Positions 11,751-24,440 of a stretch of DNA of 64,000 bases are shown here, piece after piece (position 1 is the first letter of the stretch; the number at the start of each line of letters is the position of its first letter). The stretch covers positions 179,616,151 through 179,680,150 of the forward strand of contig NC_081555.1 in assembly GCF_963082655.1 (NCBI RefSeq), written 5' to 3'. Made by a program: the position numbers and the translations under genes. The notes under the pieces are model-generated. The model worked only from the letters and a program-made list of their open reading frames with translations, was not told the DNA's origin and searched no databases. This DNA is from Stomoxys calcitrans (lineage: Eukaryota; Arthropoda; Insecta; Diptera; Muscidae).

Positions 11751-13531
11751 TAGTATATAGCAAAGCTGAGCCTATACGGAAATATGCTTCTCAGGGTCAA
11801 TCTTATATTAGGAGAATATATGAATATAGGAACTATATCCAAATATGGGTCATCATTTGCTTGGAACATATAGACACATGGATCTACCTTATTGATAGAG
11901 AATCTTTATTCTTTATTGAAATTCATACAATATTTCGCGACATAACATAGAGATTGATTAACTTTATACATCCCCCATCATATGTTAAAATGTATAAAAA
12001 CAAAAACCACAAAAAAATTGAGTCGATTAAAACATCACCAAATAACTGTGTTACAATTTCATGGACCACCATAGTTGACAACAAAGTTGTCAACTTTTCT
12101 TTGTCACTCGACTTAATTCTTCCTGGCCCATATACGTGCCATTTTATTGCAATTAAATAGTCCCCAACTTTGTATGGTGTACGTGCCTGAGTCTCCAGAA
12201 TAGTCGAAATGTTTCTATTTTTTCAATAAATGCTGGATCTTGTATTACACACGTATTACACACCAAGACCAATTCCCTTTTCCCCCCACTATGCATCAGA
12301 TTTCGTTTTCCTTTTCGTTGGAAAGTTTTTTTTTAGGGCTTTTGTTTGTCTGCAACCTTCACAGGAGTAATTTATTACACTCGGCTGTTTGTCATTTTGA
12401 TCTAATCTGACGCCGCTTTTCACAATAAACGAAGCAGGCAGGCAACTACCGCATCACCCCAACTACCACCCCATGGCAGTAAAATGATTCTCTGCCGCTT
12501 GGTACAACTGAGCCACAGAGAATGCAATGCATTTTCCCCTGCTTCCCCTCCCAATTGTATTAATGCATTTTCGGTCTTCCCCACTTCTTTGTCTTTCTAC
12601 CTTTAACCAACCATCATCCATTACTTGATTTTCATCAACAACGCAAGCGTTTTATTTTTAGTTTCCTTCGTCTATGGCCACTGGGCTTGTTGCCTCATGG
12701 CTGATGGCTGATGGGAAGACAATAAGAGATTCACTATTTCCGCCTTAAAAGACAATGGCAACGCATCGACTTCCATGAGGGAATTTTGTCCACAATTGTC
12801 ACTGTGGAATGTTGTTCGCTGTTTTCGTTGTTATCATAGTTTATAGGTGATAGTCGAGTGAATAGAAATGATGTGTTACAAAAATTGGGCCACAATGTGT
12901 CGCTGCCACCACCCCATGTACGGATGTCTGCATCAGGGAAAGATTCATACAGTTCGCCTTTGCCAGCTCCTCCATGCCTCCATGGAGTTTTAGGTGAATT
13001 TAAGTGTGATCATTGATCCGCTGTTGCTGTTGGATAATAAAATGTCATTTGTTTAACATTTCCGTGTTCCAAGTTGATGGCTTTGTGATATACGGAGTAC
13101 CATGTGTTTTGGGGAGCACCTCCATGACGTTCGCATAAGCAGACACCAACTGCGACTGCGAGTCTTGGCGTCTTTATGTCATTTGTCTAAGGCATCCATC
13201 CCCCCCAAAGGCTTTATACGGCTGTTGCAGCAGTCGTGTGGGATTTTGCCTTGTGCACTGTAACATAACATGTAAATGCCCCCGATAGCTATATAGGGGT
13301 ATGGGCTTCATCATGCGATCAACGGGATTTGTTCTATTTTTTAAATATTTTATGATGAATAAAATGTGATTTAGATTCTCCATGAACCATGGCCAGAAGT
13401 CTGCAAGCGTAAGGGACAAAATGTTCAAGCAACGAAACTGGGACAAATTGGTCGTATTGGTCAATAAATGTTCAGGGTATTTTAAAGGTATTACAATTAT
13501 GAGGGAAGTCATGCCATTTATTATTATTGGG
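11751..13531. other. Single-copy DNA, no gene recognised
   Basis: Mostly unique AT-rich sequence with polypyrimidine stretches. One Rep-like scrap lies at about 11830-11890 (aactatatccaaatatggg). Open frames are short and lack recognisable domains. Confidence 0.5.
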
Positions 13532-13795
13532 AGGCCAGCGTAGCGCAGAGGTTGGCATGTTAGTCAATGACGCTGAACGCCTGGGTTCGAATCCCGGCAC
13601 GGTACCATTTGGTATAGCAGCCATGTAAAAACTTCTTCCCCAAAAGAGGTGTCGCATTGCGGCCCGCCGTTCGGGCTCGGCTATAAAAAGGAGACCCCTT
13701 ATCATTGAGCTTAAACTTGAACGGACAGCACTCGTAATACGAGAGAAGTTTGCCCTTGTTCCTTAATGGAATGTTCATGGGCAAATTTATATTTG
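13532..13795 (+). mobile_element. SINE-1, copy 4
   Basis: A-box region cgtagcgcagaggttggcatg and B box GGGTTCGAATCC are intact. The segment just after the tRNA part is shortened (ggcacggtaccatttggtatagcagccatgtaaaaac). The 3' end is gttcatgggcaaatttat. Confidence 0.85.
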
Positions 13796-14017
13796 CATAC
13801 AATTTATTGGGGTCTTAAAGTATTTCAAAGTCTGCAACATCCAATCTGAATCTTTTAAGCCCTAAACTTGAATCACGAAATTTATTGTAAATTACTCTCA
13901 TTCTTCAAAAGGCTATAGGTTAGGTTGGACGATTTTTGTCTTGGCAACCGCATAGGTCAACATGTGACCCATTGTGATTCCTCAAAATTCAGCATTCATC
14001 AGAAGCTTATACTAAAG

Positions 14018-14765
14018 ATTTTTACACCCTCCATCATAGGATGGGGGTATATTCATTTAGTCATTCCGTTTGCAACACATCGAAATATCAATTTCCGACC
14101 CTTCAAAGTATAAACATTTTGGATCGTCGTAAAATTCTAAGGCGATTTAAGGATGTCCGCGGATCTGTCCGTCCGTATGTTGTAATCACTCTAGAGCCTT
14201 CAAAAATTGAGATATTGAGCTGAAATTTGGCACAGAAATCGGACCATATATGGATATAGCTGCTAGATAGACCGATTTTGCGATAAAGGGTCTAATGCCC
14301 ACAAATGTTTTATTTTTCATCCGATTTTGCTGAAATTTGAAGTGACCGACAACTAACCCAAATATGGCACAGATCGGACCATATTTAGATATAGCTTCCA
14401 TATAGACCGATCTCCCGATAAAGGGTATGAAGACCATAAAAGCTTTAATTATTACCCGATTTCGCTGAAATTTGCAACAGTGGGATATTTTATGCCTCCC
14501 GACATCTGACCTAAATATGGCTCAGATCGGTCTATGTTTAGATATAGCTGTCATATATACCGATCTCCTTTATTTATTACCCGTTTTCGCTGAAATTTGA
14601 AACAGTGAGTTTTTCTAAGCCTCACGATATCCGACCTTAATATGGTTCAGATCGGTTTATAATTGGATATATCTGCCAAAAAAACAATATTTTGTTCTAC
14701 AAAATTGAATAGTGGCATACATATTAGACCTCTCACTGTCCATGCCGAATTTGGGTGCTTAAGTG
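14018..14765 (-). repeat. Rep-C element, reverse
   Basis: It starts with the reverse tail (acaccctccatcataggatgggggtatattcatttagtcattccgtttgcaacacatcgaaatat, then gtccgtccgtatgttgtaatcac). Core monomers follow (atagaccgatctcccgataaagggtatgaagaccataaaagctttaattattacccgatttcgctgaaattt). It stops within head-proximal sequence without the terminal cttttacttgtt. Confidence 0.8.
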
Positions 14766-15299
14766 ATCCAATGAATTTTAAAGGCAATGTGAAGAAAAAC
14801 TAGTAGAAGCGTGAATTTCAACTGCTAATAGGAGTCCTGATTGGTCATTACATGTCAGGTCTTTGAAGTCGCCCTGGACGCAGGGAGATGCAAAATTCTG
14901 AAGGGTTTGCGAAAACCAGTGGGAGTTGGAGACGGTCGAGCGCCTTTCATGACACTATGCAGCAACTGCAGGGAGTAGACAGAAGGTAAAGATGGAATAC
15001 CTGTTTTGGGCGCAGGATTCCCTCCAAGAACTTTGTCTCCTTGATATTCTGGAGTTTTCACCTGTGAGAATTTCTTCCGGGTCCGACTTGTTCCTATCTT
15101 AGCTTGTATTGTGAATTGGTTTTCTTTCTCTGTCGTTTTTGCTATCGTACACAGATCTATGTTATATCTCCATCATAGTTTCTCCGTCTGTTTTCTCCCT
15201 TCCACCTTCTTCTAGGGCGAACACAATGGAGGGTCACCGAATAAAGTGACTAATAACCGATATTGCTAGTCGCGTGGCCGCCAATGTAACCTAACCTTA
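14766..15299. other. Unclassified sequence
   Basis: Less AT-rich than its surroundings (for example the region around 14860-15060) and possibly an old element. I cannot assign a family. No intact reading frame with a recognisable domain. Confidence 0.4.
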
Positions 15300-15449
15300 C
15301 CGATCCTCACCGAATATGCCACACAACATATGTCAGTTAGCATACGAAGTTTGCCTCAAACTCTTCAGTTTGGGCAAAAAAAAGTTGAATATCATCCCAC
15401 GAAATACGGTCCAATGATGCCACCAGCCCGTAAACCGCACCAAACCGTG
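15300..15449 (-). pseudogene. Mariner-type transposase fragment
   Basis: Reverse-complement translation gives KVTVWCGLRAGGIIGPYF, a block typical of Tc1/mariner-superfamily transposases just before the second catalytic Asp region. A stop and then a short LPKL...LRQTSYAN-like stretch follow in another register. Only about 50 codons remain, so it is dead. The same transposase family is seen at 58540-59215. It directly abuts a miniature Rep-B at 15450. Confidence 0.6.
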
Positions 15450-15601
15450 ACTTTTTATACCCACCACCAAAGGATGGTGGGTATAGACCATATAGACCGA
15501 TCTCTCGATTTAAGGTTTCGATAAAACTTGTCCATAAAGGAGACAGTGAGTTGTGTTAGGCTCTTCGACATTTTTCTGAAACTTGGCCTTTTTACTTGTT
15601 A
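15450..15601 (-). repeat. Miniature Rep-B (tail plus one partial monomer plus head end)
   Basis: About 150 bp hold the reverse tail (tttttatacccaccaccaaaggatggtgggtata), one incomplete core monomer (ccatatagaccgatctctcgatttaaggtttcg...gacagtgagttgtgttaggctcttcgacatttttc) and the reverse head terminus (ctttttacttgtta). The GACGGAC tract and almost all the core are absent. It is an internal-deletion derivative that keeps both ends. Confidence 0.75.
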
Positions 15602-16920
15602 TTTTTCTTATTGGAATCAAAAGAAAATCAAATGGAGGATATGCATTTCAATCAAAATATTTTTTCTTTTTTGGGACACTCTAATGTATTTACTCTTTAT
15701 ATACAAATGGAGAAATAAGTGGTTTATATATAAAATTACCTTTGTTCCATTTTGTTATACTACACTGTTGATGCGCTTTTAGCCTGACCCACTGTTATTC
15801 TCGGTTCCTATCTCAACCCTCAAAAGTTCTTTTCAAATGCCTATATGCATGCACTCCAGCTACACCATTAGCCATAATGGCTGCTGCTAGTGCTGCAACA
15901 GCAACAAAATTCGCCTTGCGACAACAGAGAAAAACAACAACAAAAACATGTCGTCTTTATCAATGAATTTATTACACACCTAATTTGTGTTGTATGTTTC
16001 GATTGTACGAGAAGTATTTCCATGAAATAAATTCAACCTAAATTTTGTGGGAAATTCATTCTTGCGACATTTCGTATCGATGTCATTTTGTTTTCCATGC
16101 AGCAACGGCACGTAAATCACGACTAAAATGCTGCCGATTAAGGCGAGGTGATCACAGATTTATGCCTTCCCCTTATCGATGGCAGCAGCCACAATGTGTG
16201 CAACACTTAGCTGACAATGTTAAGCCTTTGTGGCTCCATTGCTTTCTGATTAATTTAATTAATGAAATGGCCCTTGCTCAGACCACTTTGCCAAATAAAT
16301 TTTTATTACATTATACTCATGTGTGTGTGTGTGGTTGGTCATTGGTTCATGATGCCTGCGAATCCTATGGACCAGGCCATGGGACATGTATGACCTTATT
16401 ACAATATATATACAAAGAATTGGCCGTATGATTGGCTGCTTCCACGATGTGTTACAGGCCATTCGTTTCTTTTTCCCCTTTGTAAAACTTTTATAGATTT
16501 TCACTTACCCAATTAATTCGGTGCACATAAATAGTATGGGTCAATTACCATATATAAAACAGAGAGGAATACACTCTCACACGCACACACATACTACGAC
16601 ATAAATTATCACTAATTGTGTATTGAAGAGAATATGATCATGGCTATGAAAGTGCCGTTAACCTTCAACATTTCTATATGCTATCGGTAAAGTGAACCAA
16701 GGACCAGAACATGTCCCAAAGATGGCATTCCATTAATCAGTTACCAAATGTGCTTCAATTAGATCCTTAAAAATGACCTTGTCCTTGGACTACTGTCGTT
16801 ATCCTTAGCCAAATATGTTGATCCCCATACATTTGCTTTGTACTGAAATAAATAAGAATTTAATTGTGTTTTTATGCGAAAGTGATGGGAGTAGATGAAA
16901 TTTGGTTATCACATGAATTA
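15602..16920. other. Single-copy DNA, no gene recognised
   Basis: AT-rich, with CAACA-rich words near 15890-15950 and a GT run at 16321-16333. The 128-codon frame at 16045-16431 lacks recognisable domains. Resembles intergenic or intronic fly DNA. Confidence 0.5.
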
Positions 16921-17945
16921 CACTCAGAGAAAAATTGATACCAAACGAGCTCATTTCAGTACCATACGGTATTGATAGCAAAGCAACACCGTATGGTACA
17001 AAAACAATAGTACCGTTTGATACTAGATTTATTACCGAACTGGTATGGGTTTTAATCCCAATCTGTTATTGATTTTAGCACCATACCGTTATTGGTTTTA
17101 GTACCAAACCGTTATAGATTATTCCACACCCTAATGAACAAAAAAAAACTTTGAAAATAATTTTATTCCAATTTTATTTCGATTATTTATGTTAAAAATT
17201 ACAACAAGTAATGTTACACCGTGACCAACCTCAATTCATTGTATGCAGCAAATGATTGAATATCCATTGATTCCCAGAGGTGGTTTTCACATGAATACAC
17301 CAACACTGCATAGATTTCCACACAAGAGATTATCATGTTTTTGATGTCGAATGTCCTTAGAATTTGTACGATTTCGATTTTCATCGCTTTCGAGTACTTG
17401 AACAGGTTTTTACTCACTCAATTTGTAATGAAACTTGTTATGTTTTATGTTTATGGCCACCGTAGCGCAGAGGTTAGCATATCCGCATATGACGCTGCAC
17501 GCCTGTGATCGAGTCCTGGCGGGACCATCAGAAAACATTTTTCAGCAACATTTGTGAGGTACTATGCCATGTTAAACTTCTCCTCAAAGAGGTATCGCAC
17601 TGCGACACGCCGATCGGACTCGGCTATAAAAAGGAGGCCCCTTATCATTGAGCTTAAACTTGAATCGGACTGCACTCATTGACACTCATTTGCCCCTGTT
17701 CCTTAGTGGAATGTTCATGGGCAAAATTTGTTTTTGAATTTATTTGTTTAACAAATTTTATAAATGCGACACTATTTTAAGTATAACGCTAAACATCACT
17801 TTGGGCGTGATGACAAGAATACAAATGTGACGCCGTCAATTCTCAATAGCCTCCTTTGTCTGGTATCGAATTGATATCAGATGGTATTAACGAACAAAAT
17901 AATACCAGGCGGTATTGGCAAAGTACCGTCACTTTTCTATCAGTG
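16921..17945 (+). mobile_element. MITE-1, copy 2, with TA duplication and SINE-1 passenger
   Basis: The left end is TA (16919-16920) then CACTCAGAGAAAAATTG. The right end is TTTTCTATCAGTG followed by TA (17946-17947). Reverse-complementing the right end gives CACTGATAGAAAA, an imperfect terminal inverted repeat with the TA target duplication expected for Tc1/mariner-type DNA elements. The interior is rich in ggtatt and aatacc words and non-coding. Its family cannot be named without a transposase-bearing partner. Confidence 0.75.
17455..17740 (+). mobile_element. SINE-1, copy 5, inside MITE-1
   Basis: The A-box region cgtagcgcagaggttagcat is intact. The B box is mutated (tgtgatcgagtcctgg instead of gggttcgaatcctgg) and the segment after the tRNA part is partly deleted. 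The full 3' end gttcatgggcaaaatttg is present. Confidence 0.85.
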
Positions 17946-17992
17946 TAGGTTACTAGATGAAACAGACAAACGACTCATAGGAAAGTTGAGTA

Positions 17993-18105
17993 TACACTCA
18001 GAAAATTTTTTTAGTAAAAACAGCAAAAATGTATGCTGTAACAGTCTGTAACAAGTCTGCTAGAAATAGGACAGCAGCATATTTTTCTAAAATAGCAAGA
18101 TTTTT
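17993..18105 (+). mobile_element. MITE-2, copy 2
   Basis: TACACTCAGAAAATTTTTTT...agtaaaaacagcaaaaatgtatgctg...aagtctgctagaaataggacagcag. Homologous to 10612-10729 in opposite orientation. The right edge is cut by the Rep-C that starts at 18108. Confidence 0.55.
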
Positions 18106-18107
18106 AT

Positions 18108-18707
18108 ACCCACCACCGTAGGATAGGGGGTATATTCATTTAGTCATTCCGTTTGCAACACATCGAAATATCCATTTTCGACCCTACAAAGTATATATAT
18201 TTCGGATCGTCGTAAAAGTCTAAGACGATGTTCGTGTGTCTGTCCGTCTGTTGTAATCACTCTACAGCCTTCAAAAATTTAAATATTGAGCTGACATTTG
18301 GCACAGATACGTCTTCTTGACGCCCGCTGGTTAAGTTGTTGAACGGTCCATATCGGACCATATTAGGATATAGCTACTGTATAGACCGATTTTCCGATAA
18401 AGGGTCTAATGCCGATAACAACTTCAGTTTTAATCCGATTTTGCTGAAAACAGTGAGTAGTTTTATGCCTCCCGACATCTGATCCAATTATGGTTGAGAT
18501 CGGACAATATTTAGATATAGCTGCCATATAGACCGATCAGCTGATAAAAGGTCTGAAGCCCATAAAAGCTTTTTTTAATGCCCAGAGGGTTATTTTAAGA
18601 CTCACGTCATCTGATCCATACATGGTTTAGATCAGATTATATTGAGATATAGCTGCCATATTGACCGATCTGCCGATAATGGGTCTGAAGCCCATAAAAG
18701 CTTTATT
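18108..18707 (-). repeat. Rep-C element, head side missing
   Basis: The reverse tail tttttatacccaccaccgtaggatagggggtatattcatttagtc is followed by the GTCC region and about two Rep-C monomers (atagaccgatcagctgataaaaggtctgaagcccataaaagc). At 18708 a new reverse tail begins, so the Rep-B there interrupts or replaces the rest. Confidence 0.8.
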
Positions 18708-19984
18708 TTTATACTCACCACCGAAGGATGGGGGTATATTCATTTTGTCATTCCGTTTGCAACACATCGAAATATCCATAAAAATCTAAGACAATCTAGA
18801 CATAACCGTCCGTCTCTCCGTCTGTCTGTTGAAATCACGCTACAGTCTTTAAAAATAAGGATATTGAGCTGAAACTTTGCACAGATTCTTTTTTTGTCCA
18901 TAAGCAGGTTAAGTTCGAAGATGGGCTATATTGGACCATATCTTGATATAGCCCCCATATAGACCAATCGACCGATTTATCATCCGATTTTACTGAAATT
19001 TGGGACAGTGAGTTGCGTTAGGTCCTTCGACTTCCTTCGTTAATTTGGCCCAGTTCGGTTCAGATTTCGATATAGCTGCCATATAGACCGATCCTCCGAT
19101 TTAGGGTCTTAGGCCCATTAAAGCCACATTTATCATCCGATGTTGATGAAATTTGGGACAGTGAGTAGTTTTAGGCCCTTCGAAATTTTTCGTCAATTTT
19201 ACCCAGATCGGTCCAGATTTGGATATAGCTGCCATATAGACGGATCTCTCGATTTAAGGTTCGGGGTCGCCAAAATTTAGGACAGTGAGTTAAGCCCCTT
19301 GACGTCCTTCTTCAATATGGCACAGATCGGTCTAGATTTGGATATAGCTGCCATATAGACCGATCTCTTGGTTTTAGGTTTTGGGGCCATAAAAGGCGCA
19401 TTTATTGCCCGATTTTGCCGTAATTTGTGACAGTGAGTTGTGTTAGGCTCTTCGAAATCCTTCTCTAATTTGGCCCAAATCGGTCCAGATTTGGATATAT
19501 CTGCCATATAGACCGATCTCTCAGTTTTAGGTTTTGGGGCCATAAAAGGCTCATTTATTCTCCGATGTAGCCGAAATTTGAGACAGTGAGTTGTGTAAAG
19601 CTCTTCGACGTCCTTCATCAATTTGGCCCAAATTGGTCCAGATTTGGATATAGCTGCCATGTAGACCGTTATCTCGATTTAATGTCTTGGCCCCCTAAAA
19701 GGCGCATTTATAATCCGATTTTACTGAAATTTGACACAGTGAGTTATGGTAGGCTTTTCGACATCCGTGTACGAAAAAGACCAATATTTTGTTACACACA
19801 ATTGAACAATGACTTGCACTCATTAGTATTTGGTCCAAATCGGAACATATTTCGATATAACTGCTATGGGACATAAGGTATGGAATTTTCGCCGGATTTT
19901 GATGAAAGGTGGTTTATATATATACCCGAGGTGGTGGGTATCCAAAGTTCGGCCCGGCCTAACTCAATGGCTTTTTACTTGTTT
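18708..19984 (-). repeat. Rep-B element, both ends present
   Basis: It runs from reverse tail (tttttatactcaccaccgaaggatggggg) to reverse head (cccgaggtggtgggtatccaaagttcggcccggcctaactcaatggctttttacttgttttt). Core boxes (gaccgat) at 19087, 19240, 19359, 19512 and 19665 give spacings of 153, 119, 153 and 153. It is one of the most complete Rep-B copies here and defines the family's two termini. Confidence 0.88.
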
Positions 19985-21091
19985 TTTTTTATGGTCTCGC
20001 CAGGATTCGATAAATCCATGAAGAAAAATGTTTTGAGATTTGTGCAATAGTACCTGATTTAATAAAGAAAACCCCCAATGTTAAACCTGTCCAATTAAGG
20101 TTTTAAATTGGAAACAATTTGCCAGATTTTTTTCTATTATCATGTATCTGATATCTTTTATGGTCAAGCTTACCTAAAATTTTAAGTATTAAAAAAAAAG
20201 AATAAAAATTAAACTACCGTGACCTTTATACCACATAACATATAAAAATTGTTTACAATGCAATGAAATAACAACAAAAGGACTTTTCTAATACCCCAAA
20301 GCCATTTGAATGTCTGACACTCATAAAAAGTGAAATAAAAAAAAAAAAACAGGAAAAAAAACTAATGCAAGTCCTCTCATTCATTTGTAGTCCATAAAAA
20401 TTTATAAACAAACTCAAATTGTTTTTTTTGTGGTTTTTTTTTTGTATCCTTGGCCGATGTTAACATTGAATTAATTTATTTTCTTTGGTTTTAGATAAAG
20501 CAAATACTGTGCGACATTTTTATACTTAGTAAATGGTCAGCTTTGGACGGACAACAGCAACATTCGAAAGACCTCCATTTCAACGAACGACGATGGGAAT
20601 CCGTTGTTTTTAATTAACCAACCGAGCATATGAGTGACCGCACTCATGTCGATGGGTTGGTGGGTCGTTCGTTTGGTCGCTTGACTGGCCATTATCCCCG
20701 TTTTGGGGCTATTCCCACAAGTGTTGTCATATTGTGTGGCATGTCTACACACCATATACATTATACAATACATTCATTTGCTATTGTATGTGTGTGTGTG
20801 TGTTTGTTGGTCTCATAAGGACACACATACGTGTTGCTGTGGGACATTAAGAGCCATAAAGTGTTCAAATCAAAATCCTTTACTTGATTTTACACTTCGT
20901 CTAATTACCAGAGAATGACAAGGACACATTGTGTGAGTAACGAATGTTGGGCAGTAGGGGGAGAGGGTATTGAGTCTTGCGTACCTTCACTTGTGCGTAT
21001 TAATATTAGGATGTGTTAAAGGACAAAAAAAATGCCCATGAACATTTTAATGGGACAATATCTGGATTCTGGGAATTGGGATTTATGATAC
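19985..21091. other. Single-copy DNA, no gene recognised
   Basis: AT-rich with A and T homopolymers (20335-20360, 20430-20442) and a GT run at 20788-20802. Only short open frames. Confidence 0.5.
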
Positions 21092-21427
21092 AACAAGTAA
21101 GGATGGGCAGAAGTCGGACATAGCCGATGTTTTGGTACCCCACACAGCATTGGGTATGCAAGTTAAGTCGTCGTTATTAAAATTTGTTGAAATCTGATAT
21201 AAAGAACGACCAAAATCCGTACACATTTATGGAAGACATCGCAGTGCAAAATTTTGGGAAAATCGGTTGATATATCTCTGTTTATAGACCAATTTGGATT
21301 ATACTGAGCACGGATAATAAAAGTCATAACGCAAGTCCTTGTTCAAAATTTCAGTCAAATCGGACAAAATGTATAGACCGATTGAGATCATACTTGGCAA
21401 GAATATTGAAAGTAACAACACAAACAA
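21092..21427 (+). repeat. Rep-type fragment with variant head
   Basis: It starts caacaagtaaggatgggcagaagtcgg, like the Rep-D head (aagtcgg...). Core-like sequence follows (aatcggttgatatatctctgtttatagaccaatttggattata). It is cut off by the Rep-A head at 21428. Its subfamily is uncertain. Confidence 0.5.
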
Positions 21428-22694
21428 GTAACAAGTAAAAGCGTGCTAAGTTCGGCCGAGCCGAATCTTATATACCCTCCACAATGGATCACATTTGTCG
21501 AGTTCTTTTCCCGGTGTCTCTTTTTAGACAAACAAAGGAAAGGAAAGGATAAAAGAAAAGAATTGCTATGATATTGGAGCTATATCAAGATATGGTCCGA
21601 TTCGAACCATAATGGAATGAATGTTGGAGACCACAGTAGAAGTCTTTGTGTAAAATTTCAGCCAAATCGAATAAGGATTTCGCCTTTTATGGACTCAAAA
21701 AGTAAAATAGGGAGATCGTTTTATTGGGGAGCTGTATTAGGTTATAGACCGATTCAGACCATAGATGCTGAAGGTCATAGGATAAGCTGTTGTCCAACAT
21801 TTCACCCAAATCAGATAATAATTACGCTCTATAGAGGCTCAAGAAGTTAAGATCCCAGATCGGTTTAAATGGCAGCTATATTAGGTTATGGACCGATTTG
21901 CGCCATACTAGGCACAATTGTTGGAAATCATAAAAAAGCACGTCATGCAAAATTTCAGCCAAATCGGATAAAAATTGCTCCCTGTAGTGGCGTCTAGTCA
22001 AGATTCAAGATCGGTTTATATGTCAGCTATATCAGGTTATAAATCGATTTAAGCCATACTCGGCACAGTTGTTGAAAACCGTGACGAAACACATCATGCA
22101 AAATTTCAGCCAAAACGGATAATAATTGCGCCCTCTAGAGGCTCAAGAAGTCAAGACCCCAGATCGGTTTATATGACAGCTATATCAGGTTATGGATCGA
22201 TTTCAACCATACAGTTGTTGGAAAGCTATATCCCAATATAGACCGATCTGAACCATATACGATACGGAAATGGAAAAGCCTAACATAAGAAATCATAATA
22301 AAACACCTCAAAACACCCCTAAATTTCAGCCAAATCGGATAAAAATTGCGCCCTCTAGTGGCTCAAGAAGTCAAGATCCAAGTTCGGTTTATATGGCAGC
22401 TATATCGAAACATGGACCAATATGGTCCATTTACAATCCCAACCAAACTACACCAATAAGAATTATTTGTGCAAATTTCAAGCAACTAGCTTTACTACTT
22501 CGAAAGTTTGCGTGCTTTCGACAGACAGACTGACGAAGGGACGGACAGACGGACGGACATGGCTAGATCGATATTAAATGTCATGACGATCAAGAATATA
22601 TTTACTTTATGGGATTTGAGACGAATATTTCGAAGAGTTACAAATAGAATGACGAAATTAGTATACCCCCATCCTATGGTGGAGGGTATAAAAA
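21428..22694 (+). repeat. Rep-A element, both ends present
   Basis: The head is aacaagtaaaagcgtgctaagttcggccgagccgaa then tataccctccac. About five monomers of the ggctcaagaagtcaaga type follow. The tail has gacagacggacggacatggctagatcg and ends cctatggtggagggtataaaaa. Confidence 0.87.
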
Positions 22695-23596
22695 GGCGTT
22701 AAGTTCGGCCGGGCCGAATTTTGGATACTCACCTCCTCGGGGAAATATATAAACCCTATTTCGTCACAACCCGGTAAAAAGATTCATAATTTATGCCCCC
22801 ATATCAGCTATATCGAAAAAATATGGACCGATTTTTACCAAGTTCGGCACGGACATAGAGTGGTCTATTAGGTTGTAGAACAAAATATTGGTCTTTTTGG
22901 TAGCTATATCCAAATATAGACCGATCTAAACCATATACGACACGGAAGTGGAAAAGCCTAAAATAAGTCGCTGAGTCAATTTTCAGTGAAATTGTATTAT
23001 AAACGAGCTTCTGGGGTCAAGACTTTAAATCGAGAGATCGGTCTATATGGCAGCTATATCCCAATCTGAACCGATCTGAGCCAAATTGATGACGGATGTC
23101 GGAAGGCCTAACACAACTCACTGGATAATAAAGGTCGGATAATAAAGGTGGCCTTTATGGCCTAAGACCCGGAGGATCAGTCTATACGGCAGCTATATCC
23201 AAATTTGTACCGATCTAGGCCAAATTGAAGAAGGAAGACCCTTAGACAACTCATTGTCCCAAAATTTCGGCGACATCGGACAATAAATGCGCCTTTTATG
23301 GGCCCAAGACTTTAAATCGGCGAATCGGTCTATATGGGGGCTATATCAAGATATAGTCCGATATAGCCCATCTTCGAACTTAGCCTGCTTATAGACAGAA
23401 AAAGAATCTATGCAAAGTTTCAGCTCAATATCTCGATTTTAAAGATTTCAACGTACAGATGGACGGATATGGCTAGTTCGCCTTAGATTTTTACGCTGAT
23501 CAAGAATTTATATACTTTATAGGGTCGGAAATTGATATTTCGATGTGTTGCAAACGTAATGACAAAATAAATATTCCCCCATCCTTCGGTGGTGGG
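22695..23596 (+). repeat. Rep-B element immediately after a Rep-A
   Basis: The head is ggcgttaagttcggccgggccgaattttggatactcacctcctcgg, directly joined to the Rep-A tail. The core has atcggtctatatggcagctatatccc monomers. The tail has acggatatggctagttcgccttagattt and ends ccttcggtggtgggtacaaaaa. Confidence 0.85.
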
Positions 23597-24440
23597 TACA
23601 AAAATCGAATGAAAATTTATGCTTCAAAGGACTGAAGAAGTCAAATCGGGAGATCAGTTTATATGGAAGCTATATCTAAATCTGAATCGATATGGCCTAT
23701 TTGCAATCCCCCAAGACCGAAATCAATAGTTAGTATCTGTGCGAAATTTCAAGCGGCTAGCTTTGCGCTTTGGACCGCTTTCGTGATTTCGACAGATGGA
23801 CGGACGGACGGACATTGGGAATGGCTAGACGATCAAGAATATATACACTTTCGGGAGTCTTAGATCAATATTTCGAGGTGTTACAAACGGAATGACTAGA
23901 TAAGTATACCCATATTCAATGGCAGTGGGTATAAAAAGTGAAAAATCCACTCGGTTTTGCTTCCCACTGTATATGCTAAAATCCACATAGGTTCACAACC
24001 TGATATAACTGCCATATAAGCCGATCTCACGAATCGGCTTTCTGCTCTCCTAAAGGACGCAATTCTTATCCGATTCTAGAATCAAAAGCTGATGGTGGTT
24101 CGCTTTATCTAAAATTTTACCTATAGATTTATTTTATAATATCCACATCCGTGTCAAATATAGACCCAATTAGCTGATTCCTGGAGTATGTACCTGAAAG
24201 CAGCAATACTTATTGGAACCATCGAACGAACCATATTTAAATATAACTACCATATAACTTGACCATTATATACGCATTCATCACCCGATTTTTCTAAAAT
24301 GTTGAACTTTGAATCCCCTTGAAATCTATGGCAAATATGGTTCTGATTATGTCATATTTGTCCCAACTTACGTATTAAGGTCATGAGCCCATAAAATGCA
24401 TATTAATTACCCTGCAACTTACACCATCTTCCATGAGGCA
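23597..24440 (+). repeat. Rep-A tail piece and degenerate core scraps
   Basis: A last monomer plus a tail (gacagatggacggacggacggacattgggaatggctagacgatcaagaatatatacac...gtgggtataaaaag) occupies 23600-23937. Diverged reverse core sequence (cacaacctgatataactgccatataagccgatctcac) continues to about 24440. Confidence 0.65.
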
